Source of the DNA: Nocardioidaceae bacterium
GTDB lineage: Bacteria > Actinomycetota > Actinomycetes > Propionibacteriales > Nocardioidaceae
Length of the DNA stretch: 7,607 nucleotides
Assembly: GCA_013693815.1 (NCBI GenBank)
Contig: CP059259.1
Location: 2,391,629 to 2,399,235, forward strand
Direction of reading: 5' to 3'
Shown here: positions 1 through 5,077 of the stretch, piece by piece
Position numbering within the stretch: the first letter of the stretch is position 1
Layout: the number at the start of each line of letters is the position of its first letter
The notes under the pieces: model-generated
Seen by the model: the letters and a program-made list of their open reading frames with translations, nothing else
Told to the model about the DNA's origin: nothing
Databases searched by the model: none
Position numbers and translations under genes: made by a program

Positions 1-369
1 GACAAACGATCCACGGACCAGTCCGTGGGCACCGAGCTGTGCCAGCCAGGTCGCATCCGAGACGTCTGTTTTGCGGCCGGGCAGATTCTTCACGTGTCGG
101 GCGTTGACCAACATCACCTCCACGCCCGGCAGGTCATCGAGCAGGTAGTAGAACGGTTTCCAGTAGTCGCTGGTTGCCTCCAGCACCACACAGGAGACGT
201 TCTCGGCGACCAAGTGGTCGCGCAGCGCGAGGATCTGGTTGGTCATCGATCCCCACGTCATCACCGTTTCGACCGTCTTACGACGTCCCGCACCAGCGAC
301 CCGGACGCACACCTTGGCATCCTTCTTCGAGATGTCTATCCCGGCACACCGCGAATGCAGTATCTCCAT
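1..369 (-). CDS. IS110-family transposase, N-terminal part (cut by window edge)
   Basis: The first 123 codons of an IS110-family DEDD recombinase, read on the minus strand from ATG 369-367; the rest lies left of the window. IS110 enzymes are RNA-guided recombinases with a RuvC-like N-terminal domain and a C-terminal serine domain. The RuvC-like acidic residues are all visible: D12 in the CAGIDIS strand, E64 in VVLEATSDY, and D102 and D105 in the GRKTDVSDA motif, followed by the family-typical WLAQLGAHGL. The start is supported by a GGGAG ribosome binding site about 9 nt upstream. No stop or frameshift is seen, so the visible part is intact. The protein differs clearly from the second IS110 enzyme at 659-1758 (different spacing and a different KSDPTDA motif), so this is a separate element, not a duplicate. 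Confidence 0.9.
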   Translation of the reverse strand, partial: MEILHSRCAGIDISKKDAKVCVRVAGAGRRKTVETVMTWGSMTNQILALRDHLVAENVSCVVLEATSDYWKPFYYLLDDLPGVEVMLVNARHVKNLPGRKTDVSDATWLAQLGAHGLVRGSFV

Positions 370-642
370 CAGCCACTCCCTTCGTTCCACGGCTGGCGAC
401 CGACACGGGGAGGGCAGGGATGAAACGAAAGTCTGACGCACGGGCTCAAAGCACCAATCCACGGTTCCCGTGGAAGCCCTCCACCACCATGCTGACCTTC
501 AGGCTCACAGGCACCACAGAGGCCATCGGGGTCGACCGTGACGGACCCTCACAAGTCTCAACCCGGTCCCCGGCCACCCGCAACACGCCACCCGACCGCG
601 AATCTTCGCGTCCCACGGCGCCCGCAGGGCGCTGCTGACCTG
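370..642 (-). ncRNA. Hairpin-rich leader of the first IS110 element, possible bridge RNA
   Basis: A stretch of about 270 nt without a convincing gene, directly 5' of the IS110 gene at 1-369. It contains three compact perfect hairpins. One is CCACGG/CCGTGG with a 3-nt loop at 459-473, enclosed by GGGCT/AGCCC at 442-446 and 475-479. The second is CGCGAA/TTCGCG with a 2-nt loop at 597-610. The third is GCGCCC/GGGCGC with a 3-nt loop at 618-632. IS110-group elements are known to encode a structured bridge RNA in the non-coding end upstream of the recombinase gene, and size, position and structure fit that. No guide loops could be assigned by eye. It could equally be ordinary GC-rich spacer, with the outermost hairpins belonging to the insertion site of the second element. 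Confidence 0.3.
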
Positions 643-688
643 AAGCTCCTATAGATCGTCAAGCGGCGATTGAAGTGAGCTTCAGGTC
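637..688. repeat. 12-bp inverted repeat across the transposase 3' end
   Basis: GACCTGAAGCTC at 637-648 is the exact reverse complement of GAGCTTCAGGTC at 677-688, with a 28-nt loop. Inside the loop ATCG and CGAT can also pair. The right arm is the codons for residues close to the C-terminus of the second IS110 transposase and the left arm lies past its stop. It could act as a terminator-like fold or as a subterminal recognition element. It has no T-run on the minus strand. Confidence 0.6.
643..652 (+). repeat. Direct repeat AAGCTCCTAT, left copy
   Basis: A 10-bp perfect match to 1839-1848, 7 nt past the stop codon of the second transposase gene. It may be the element's end or core, or the site matched by an RNA guide. 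Confidence 0.55.
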
Positions 689-1758
689 GGGCTCGTTTTG
701 GGCCGTCGCCTTGATGATGGGCAGAAGCTCGCGGGCGACGTAGCGCTTGAGGCAGCGGATGATCTCGCGCTTCGAGAGTCCCTGGGCCGTGCGGCGTTCG
801 ACGTAGGCGCGGGTCTGTGGGTGGGACTTCATTCGCACGATCACGACGCGGTGCAGGGCGCTGTTCGCTGCTCGATCGCCGCCGCGGTTGAGCCGGTGGC
901 GGTTGGTCTTGCCCGAGGACGCCAGGAGGGGCTGACACCGCACAGGGCGGCAAACGAGGCCTCAGACTTGAGCCGCTCGGGGTTGTCGCCGGCGGTGATG
1001 AGGAGCTGGCCTGCGATGTGGGTTCCGACGCCGTGGACAGCGAGCAGGTCGGGTGCCTTGGCGACGATAAGGGTCTTGAGGTCCTTGTCGGTCTCGGCGA
1101 GCTCCGCAGCCAGCATCTGACACCGCCGGGCGAGCCTGCGCAGCGTCGCCTTGGTGGCCTGCTCCGGGTCACGAACGTCGCCTGGACGGAACCGTGCACA
1201 GGTGTCGACCAGGCCCTTGGCGCCCTGCCCGACGAGCTGCTGACGGAGGTGGGCTGGCGCGGTGATGATCGTCTGACGCAGCGCGTTGATCGCGGCCGTG
1301 TGAGCCTTGATCGCCCCGTTCCTGGCCACTCTGAGCGCTCGGATCGACTCCACGACACCGTCGCGGGTCTTCGGTGTTCCTGTCGCTGTTCCTGCCTGAA
1401 CCGCCCGTGCAGCAGCGATCGCATCGGTGGGATCGGACTTGCCTGTCCGTCGTCGTGCCCGTCGGTCGGGCTGGTCGACCTCGATCACTTGAAGGCGGTG
1501 AACACGCAGGTGCTGGAACAGCCCGGCCCCGTATGAGCCGGTGCCTTCCATCCCGACCGCGACCACCTCCCCGTGGCTCCTGAGCCAGGTCATGAGGTCG
1601 TCGAACCCGGTCGGAGTGACTGGGAAGGTCGCGTGTCCGAGAAGGCGGCCCAGGCCGTCCAACGCAGCGACGGTGTGAGTGTCAGCGTGGGTGTCGACCC
1701 CACCGGTGATGGTGTCGATGTTGGTGACCTCGCGGGCGGGGTCGATGGTTCCTACCAT
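659..1758 (-). pseudogene. IS110-family transposase, split by one frameshift
   Basis: A full-length IS110 recombinase (about 366 residues once repaired) in two frames. The first part starts at ATG 1758-1756; a longer frame from 1821 only adds an arginine-rich stretch. It carries D22 in GGVDTHADTH, E71 in GMEGTGSYG, and D109/D112 in GKSDPTDA, then the helical linker and the Transposase_20-type GVGTHIAGQLL segment. At about 926-933 the frame breaks. Adding one C to the CCCC run restores VSP followed by LLASSGKTNRHRLNRGGDR, the conserved region that holds the catalytic serine, and the second frame then runs to TGA at 661-659. Without the shift the product ends at 841 with an unrelated tail and no serine motif, so it should be inactive. 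A sequencing error in the homopolymer is possible. No strong ribosome binding site is seen. Confidence 0.88.
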
Positions 1759-1838
1759 GGTGTGTGCCGTTCTCTCGATCCGATAGGGACGGACACGCAC
1801 CGCCGGTCGGGCGGACAGCACAGTGACGAGGCGCGGCC

Positions 1839-1848
1839 AAGCTCCTAT
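1839..1848 (+). repeat. Direct repeat AAGCTCCTAT, right copy
   Basis: A 10-bp perfect match to 643-652, lying about 80 nt upstream (on the minus strand) of the second transposase start. It is followed at once by CAGGTCA, which with the bases ahead of the left copy forms an inverted repeat. Confidence 0.55.
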
Positions 1849-2037
1849 CAGGTCACGCTCCGTCCGGCCGGTGCGTGCGCCCCGGCCGACGACAGTTCAG
1901 GTCAAAGGCACGAAGCCGGCGGAAACGAGAGTCAGCCGGCCGGGGACTTCCGCCAACGGTCCCGCAAGACCAGGCAGCCCCGCCATCATCACTGCGGAAA
2001 CGTCCCTCAACGTCTTTCAGCGTTGAGGGACGTTTTC
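1849..2037. other. Structured non-coding stretch with three consecutive hairpins
   Basis: No convincing reading frame. There are three stems in a row: CGGCCGG/CCGGCCG at 1865-1888 (10-nt loop), GGCGGAA/TTCCGCC at 1918-1954, and the 15-bp stem at 1998-2035. Size and position upstream of the second IS110 gene would suit a bridge RNA read on the minus strand. The terminator-like end would suit a plus-strand RNA. If the second element ends at 1848, this stretch was originally continuous with 370-642. Confidence 0.35.
1998..2037 (+). terminator. Strong Rho-independent terminator-like hairpin
   Basis: AAACGTCCCTCAACG (1998-2012) pairs perfectly over 15 bp with 2021-2035 around an 8-nt loop, TCTTTCAG. 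On the plus strand the stem runs into TTTTCGTT. No intact plus-strand gene lies upstream, so it is an orphan. It could also work on the minus strand as part of an IS leader. Confidence 0.65.
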
Positions 2038-2263
2038 GTTGCTCTGTGCCATCAGTGTGCCATCGGCGCCCGACGTTCTTCTGCATCGCCACGTAGGTGT
2101 GCCCGCCTACCCGGTCGATCCGACGTACACAAGCCAACCCGTCGCCCGGCTTCCAAAGACGCGTCCCTGCGGAGATTCCGTGCATCGCAGGATGTCCTAG
2201 TAACGCTGGCGCGCTGACCGTCCGCGGGTTGCGGAGAGTGATTGCAGTTGGACGGGGCACAAG
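2038..2263. other. Unassigned spacer
   Basis: No gene supported. It contains a 9-bp direct repeat TGTGCCATC at 2045-2053 and 2056-2064. A minus-strand frame across 2060-2190 reads plausibly for about 40 residues (GGHTYVAMQKNVGRRW) but has no clear start or end and runs on through the terminator stem; it may be a gene scrap. Confidence 0.4.
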
Positions 2264-2480
2264 ATGACCGCTGAAGCTGTGAGGACCGTACGCGCCGTCC
2301 TCGATCGGTTCGACACGACATTCTCGCAATTCGTCGCTGCGTTCGAGGATGGCCAGTACGTCCTGTGGATTGGTTCGGGCACACCTCCAGCACGGCCCGA
2401 TCTCGGTGGAGATCGTGATGTACGAGGATCACATGGCAATCGTCGCCGAGTTGGCAAACAAGTACGGGAACGTCGACTGA
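2264..2480 (+). pseudogene. SIR2-like protein remnant, truncated and joined to a second fragment
   Basis: ATG 2264 follows a GGGG ribosome-binding-like run about 8 nt upstream. The first ~39 codons read naturally (RAVLDRFDTTFSQFVAAFE, then DGQYVLWIGSG). The pattern FxxAFxxGxYxxWxGSG resembles the start of the NAD-binding SIR2-like domain seen in large SIR2 proteins, many of them in anti-phage systems. The usual GSGIS continuation is lost at about 2380. From about 2370 another frame takes over, reading AHLQHGPISVEIVMYEDH and then MAIVAELANKYGNVD before TGA at 2478-2480. That tail also looks like real coding sequence, but I do not recognise it. The simplest reading is an out-of-frame deletion that removed nearly all of a long gene or fused two genes. 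The SIR2 assignment rests on a short motif only. Confidence 0.5.
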
Positions 2481-2490
2481 CGTCGACGAC

Positions 2491-2852
2491 TCAGGCGGCG
2501 TACTCGGCACGGATGCACTGCAGTTTGGGCGACTCTTCCGCGTGAGCCGGTTCCGCAACCTCGTCGCATACAACGGTGGACGCCCAGGTCTTGTCGGCGC
2601 GCTCGCCGGCGTCTCCGATGTCGAGCTCCGCCAGCACGGCGTTCCTGACCTTGCGCATGATCGTGGTGGCGACGTAGGCAACTGGCGGGTTGTCGTTGCG
2701 GATCTCGATCCAGAGTTGTCCGGCAACAAGCCCGTCGATGTCGGCGCTCAGGTCGACCAATTCGCCGCGATGCGCTTCGCTTTCGGGACCAGCAACCATC
2801 CGAGTGCAACGGCAGCGTTGAGGTCGTCGGCGAACACCTGGGCGCCGCTCAC
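2491..2852 (-). pseudogene. Small gene of unknown function, broken by a frameshift
   Basis: Two adjoining minus-strand frames both show natural protein sequence and GC-rich third positions. The first starts at GTG 2852-2850, directly after an in-frame stop and with AGGGG 9 nt upstream. It reads VSGAQVFADDLNAAVALGWL, then LVPKAKRIAANW, and stops at 2750-2748. The second takes over at about 2750-2765 with VDLSADIDGLVAGQLWIEIR and continues through VAYVATTIMRKVRNAVLAEL to TGA at 2493-2491. One missing base explains the break; repaired, the protein would have about 120 residues. In the second frame, the sequence ahead of the join is arginine-rich and non-coding in character, which supports a frameshift over a separate gene. 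I do not recognise the family. It converges on the SIR2-like remnant with a 10-nt gap. Confidence 0.55.
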
Positions 2853-3021
2853 CCCCTGTCACCCCTAGCGAGATTCAGACTTTGCTGCATACCGTCGCGC
2901 TAGTCGTCGCCGAGCTGTACCAGGCGAGATCCACACCCAGTAACTCTCAATCGAGGCTCCCTGGTCGTGCCTGTCGACCTGAACTGAACCGAGGGATGCC
3001 GCCCAAGGCCCCTTCACGCTA

Positions 3022-3050
3022 TTGACGTGATTACCTATCACTGATAGTTT
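3022..3050 (+). promoter_or_regulatory. Promoter of the 3098-3867 operon
   Basis: A -35 box TTGACG (3022-3027), a 17-nt spacer and a weak -10 box TAGTTT (3045-3050), about 50 nt ahead of the first start codon. The spacer, the -10 box and the probable start site are covered by the palindromes at 3030-3070, so repressor binding would block polymerase. Confidence 0.55.
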
Positions 3051-3070
3051 TACTATCGATGATAGGTAAT
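3030..3070. promoter_or_regulatory. Double-palindrome operator, probably for the TetR repressor
   Basis: The outer arms ATTACCTATCA (3030-3040) and TGATAGGTAAT (3060-3070) are perfect 11-bp inverted repeats. Within them sit two short palindromes of the form CTATC-n3-GATAG: CTATCACTGATAG (3035-3047) and CTATCGATGATAG (3053-3065), with centres 18 bp apart. The AT-rich block stands out from its GC-rich surroundings. TetR dimers typically bind palindromes of this size, often as pairs, and a TetR gene lies in the operon downstream. Assigning that protein to this site is inference. Confidence 0.75.
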
Positions 3071-3097
3071 ACTAGTTCGCAGTCGAGGAGGACCACG

Positions 3098-3283
3098 ATG
3101 CACCCGTACTTGAACTCAGAGCTCGTCCGAGTCCAGCAGGCCGAGATTCGCCGGCAGGTGGACCAGGCACGGGCGGCCCGCGCGATGCTCGACTCCTCGC
3201 GCTCTCCTCGCCGGATCACTTTCGCCAAGCTCCGGCGCCTGGCCTTGATCACCATCGACGTGCGTGGCTGGCGGCCAGCGTGA
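3098..3283 (+). CDS. 61-residue hypothetical protein, coupled to the TetR gene
   Basis: Starts at ATG 3098 behind a near-perfect GAGGAGG ribosome binding site (3085-3091, 6-nt spacing). An in-frame ATG at 3059 lies inside the operator and is unlikely to be used. The product is soluble and basic, rich in Arg and Ala, with a predicted long helix (about residues 6-35: SELVRVQQAEIRRQVDQARA, then ARAML) followed by a basic segment around SPRRITFAKLRRLAL. No domain is recognised. Its TGA overlaps the GTG start of the TetR gene by 4 nt (GTGA at 3280-3283), so translation of the repressor is probably coupled to it. It may be a genuine small protein or mainly a translational leader; the good codon pattern and strong ribosome binding site favour a real product. 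Confidence 0.75.
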   Translation: MHPYLNSELVRVQQAEIRRQVDQARAARAMLDSSRSPRRITFAKLRRLALITIDVRGWRPA

Positions 3284-3867
3284 ACGAGTCGGCAAACCGG
3301 GTGGCGACAGATCCTCGATCGGATCGTCGCGAGGCCAAGATTGCCGGGATCCTCTCCGAGGCTTGGGACCTCGCACGCCGCGACGGCCTCGGGGCTATCT
3401 CCCTGCGGGACCTTGCGGGGGCCGTCGGCCTGCGACAACCCTCTCTGTACGTCTACTTCGAATCCAAGCTGGCGCTGTACGACGCGATGTTCGCCGACGG
3501 TTACCGCCAGCTGCTCGCCTACCTCGACGAGCGTGACTACACCGGTACGCCCCGCGACGCCCTGATCCGGTTCACCCGGGACCTGATCACATTCGCCAGC
3601 GAGGATGGCGTCCGCTACCAGATGCTCTTCCAACGCCCGATCCCCGGCTTCGAGCCGACCACGGAGTCCTTCGCCCTGGCACTTGAGTTCTACGAACGGG
3701 CGACCACCGTGGCCGCCAACGCGGGCATCCATCACCAGGCCGACATCGACCTCTTCGCCGCCGTCATCAACGGCCTGTCCCACCAGCAGGTCGCCAACGA
3801 CCCCGGTGGTCGACGATGGGCCGACCTCGCCGAACAAGCAGTCGACATGTTGCTCGCACCACGCTGA
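3280..3867 (+). CDS. TetR/AcrR-family transcriptional repressor
   Basis: 195 residues, the usual TetR length. The N-terminal DNA-binding domain spans about residues 17-70, with the helix-turn-helix in ISLRDLAGAVGLRQPSLYVY followed by FESKLALYDAMF, the diagnostic YxxFxSKxxL element. The remaining ~125 residues form the helical ligand-binding and dimerisation domain, ending in a conserved-looking GLSHQQVANDPGGRRWADL segment. The start is GTG 3280, overlapping the upstream stop as GTGA; no separate ribosome binding site is needed if translation is coupled. The palindromes at 3030-3070 over the operon promoter suggest autorepression released by a small molecule. The ligand cannot be deduced. The SRPBCC-fold and SnoaL-like genes downstream on the same strand are the natural regulatory targets besides itself. 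Confidence 0.93.
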   Translation: MNESANRVATDPRSDRREAKIAGILSEAWDLARRDGLGAISLRDLAGAVGLRQPSLYVYFESKLALYDAMFADGYRQLLAYLDERDYTGTPRDALIRFTRDLITFASEDGVRYQMLFQRPIPGFEPTTESFALALEFYERATTVAANAGIHHQADIDLFAAVINGLSHQQVANDPGGRRWADLAEQAVDMLLAPR

Positions 3868-3918
3868 ACCCGCCCGGACCCAAACTTCCTCACCCATCCC
3901 GAGCACAGGAGAACCACC

Positions 3919-4410
3919 ATGCGCCAGACACTCACCACCGACTCGGTGGATCGCTACATCGAAGCGACGCCCGAAGCGTTGTACGACTTCATTTCCGATG
4001 TGACTCGCACCCCGGAGATCTCACCCGAGATCCTCAGCTGCGCCTGGATCGACCCCGCGACCGGGCCTGACGTCGGGGCGCGCTTCAAGGCAATCAACCA
4101 CGCCGGCCGCGGACCCGACTGGCCGAACAAGCCCGTCGTCGTTACCGCCGTACCGGGTCGCGAGTTCGCGTTTGCCCGCACCGAGAAGTTCGCCGGCACG
4201 ATCGAGTGGCGCTACCGCTTCGTCCCCGAAGGATCCGGCACCCGGGTCCACGAGTCCTACACGGTCACCCACCAGCTGACCATCGTCGGCTGGCTCATCA
4301 TCGGCGGCCTCTATGGCCTCAAGGACCGGCGCTCTGACCTCCGTGCCGGCATGACGATAACGCTCGAGAACCTGGCGCGCCTGACCGAGCAGGCGACCAC
4401 CGAGGCCTGA
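3919..4410 (+). CDS. SRPBCC-fold (polyketide cyclase/dehydrase-like) protein
   Basis: 163 residues with the START/Bet v1-like pattern. A first strand and helix (SVDRYIEATPEALYDFISDV, residues 9-28) are followed by the domain-typical W-x-D-P region, then PGREFAFAR, the strand pair TIEWRYRFVPEGSGTRVHES, and a long C-terminal helix (about 132-158). These proteins form a deep hydrophobic pocket; members bind lipids or aromatic compounds, or act as cyclases or hydratases, and the sequence does not give a substrate. A hydrophobic stretch LTIVGWLIIGGLYGL near residue 120 could contact membrane or ligand but is short for a membrane span. The start is supported by AGGAGA at 3907-3912, 6 nt ahead of ATG. 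It lies 51 nt past the TetR stop with no terminator between, so co-transcription is likely. Confidence 0.85.
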   Translation: MRQTLTTDSVDRYIEATPEALYDFISDVTRTPEISPEILSCAWIDPATGPDVGARFKAINHAGRGPDWPNKPVVVTAVPGREFAFARTEKFAGTIEWRYRFVPEGSGTRVHESYTVTHQLTIVGWLIIGGLYGLKDRRSDLRAGMTITLENLARLTEQATTEA

Positions 4411-4506
4411 GACACCAACACCGCTATCGACCCATCTACCCCGGGGCGTCGGTACCTCGGCAGACCCCGAGCAGCTCCGAACATCACATCTCTGGAAGGA
4501 ACCAAC

Positions 4507-4950
4507 ATGACCAGCACAGCTCTACCCCAAGATCTCCGCGAGCTTGTCCATCGCTTCATCGACCGGGTCATCAACGCCCGTGACCTCGACGACGCCATGG
4601 TCGAGCTGGTCGCCGAGGACTTCGTTGAGTTGAACCCATTGCCGGGCCAGGGCCCGGGCCGGGACGGCTTCGCCGACGTGCTGCGGATGATGTTCACCGG
4701 GTTCCCCGACCTGCACTGGACCATCCACGACACCCTCGTCGAGGACGACCGCGTGATGGCCTTCTCGACCTGGACCGGCACCCACCAAGGCGAGTTCATG
4801 GGCATCCCGGCGACAGGCCGCAACGCCACCGTCGAGGCCTGGACCATCGACCGCTATCGCGACGGCATCTTCGTTGAAAGCCGAATCATCATGGACGTCG
4901 CCGGCCTGCTCGGCCAACTCGGCGTTCTCCCCGCACCCGACGGTGCGTGA
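4507..4950 (+). CDS. SnoaL-like ester cyclase-family protein
   Basis: 147 residues, typical of the small cone-shaped alpha+beta barrel SnoaL/NTF2-like family usually annotated as ester cyclase. Family landmarks include the N-terminal helix ELVHRFIDRVINARDLDDAM, the LVAEDFVELNP segment (about 35-45), GRDGFADVLRMMFTGFPDLH (about 52-71), the D-x-V-M-A-F-S-T-W-T-G-T-H-Q-G strand pair (about 80-96), FMGIPATGR, and the final W-x-x-D-R-Y-R-D-G strand with IIMDVAGLLGQLGVLP. SnoaL itself closes a polyketide ring, but most relatives have unknown substrates and no polyketide synthase is visible here. GGAAGGA at 4494-4500 lies 6 nt ahead of ATG. The 96-nt gap to the SRPBCC gene holds only a weak 5-bp stem (CTCGG/CCGAG), so read-through from the TetR operon or a promoter of its own are both possible. 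Confidence 0.87.
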   Translation: MTSTALPQDLRELVHRFIDRVINARDLDDAMVELVAEDFVELNPLPGQGPGRDGFADVLRMMFTGFPDLHWTIHDTLVEDDRVMAFSTWTGTHQGEFMGIPATGRNATVEAWTIDRYRDGIFVESRIIMDVAGLLGQLGVLPAPDGA

Positions 4951-5021
4951 ACGAGCCGCGTGCGAGCTCGATGCACACAGCGATGCGCAGGTTCGCAAGG
5001 CCGCAGTAGCGCCCTCAAGAA

Positions 5022-5038
5022 TCGACGGAAACCGTCGA
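5022..5038. other. 7-bp hairpin between the SnoaL-like gene and the toxin-antitoxin module
   Basis: TCGACGG (5022-5028), loop AAA, CCGTCGA (5032-5038), perfect. No T-run follows, so it is not a classical terminator. It may be a weak terminator for the upstream gene or an operator for the XRE-containing antitoxin 40 nt further on. Confidence 0.45.
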
Positions 5039-5050
5039 ACGGCACCGTTC

Positions 5051-5071
5051 ATATCATCGAAACGATATAGT
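5051..5071 (+). promoter_or_regulatory. Toxin-antitoxin promoter -10 box with overlapping dyad
   Basis: Imperfect palindrome at 5051-5068 (ATATC arms against GATAT, plus one more inner pair), ending in the -10-like TATAGT at 5066-5071. The -10 is only 6 nt from the ATG at 5078, so transcription would start at or within a base or two of the start codon, giving a leaderless mRNA, which is common in actinobacteria. No clear -35 or ribosome binding site is seen. The dyad is a natural operator for the XRE domain encoded just downstream. Confidence 0.5.
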
Positions 5072-5077
5072 GCAGGC

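Larger units (their letters stand above)
643..1848 (-). mobile_element. Second IS110-family insertion element (boundaries provisional)
   Basis: About 1.2 kb containing one frameshifted IS110-family gene (659-1758, minus strand). The proposed ends are two copies of the direct repeat AAGCTCCTAT at 643-652 and 1839-1848. IS110 elements lack classical terminal inverted repeats and usually leave only a short shared core at the two junctions, so a 10-bp match is notable. Under this reading the right end is only 16 nt past the stop codon and the left end about 90 nt ahead of the start. The alternative is that the element extends to about 2040, giving roughly 1.4 kb. That is a more usual IS110 length and would leave room for a bridge RNA in 1759-2037; the repeat at 1839 would then be internal. 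Confidence 0.5.

Noticed and set aside
558..1536. Several long open frames on both strands across the second transposase (558-1424 minus, 1018-1536 plus, 698-1120 plus)
   Set aside because: They are Arg/Pro/Ser-rich or lack domain sense and overlap the clearly recognisable IS110 frames.
2038..2190. Possible tyrosine-integrase 3' end on the minus strand (GTLMAQ-like tail before the terminator)
   Set aside because: Only a few residues resemble such tails, the frame upstream is not convincing and no tRNA attachment site is visible.
1573..2217. Plus-strand open frame of 214 codons
   Set aside because: It runs antisense through the transposase start, three hairpins and a terminator; composition is low-quality and no family is recognised.
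1853..2329. Minus-strand open frame of 158 codons
   Set aside because: It crosses the 15-bp terminator stem and the start of the SIR2-like remnant; only about 40 residues in its middle look natural, and there is no start or stop that would isolate them.
2542..2868. Plus-strand frame of 108 codons
   Set aside because: It mirrors the minus-strand frameshifted gene, whose two frames have the better codon pattern and protein sense.
3031..3906. Minus-strand frame of 291 codons opposite the TetR gene
   Set aside because: Gly/Val-rich antisense shadow of a clear TetR gene, and it would run through the operator.
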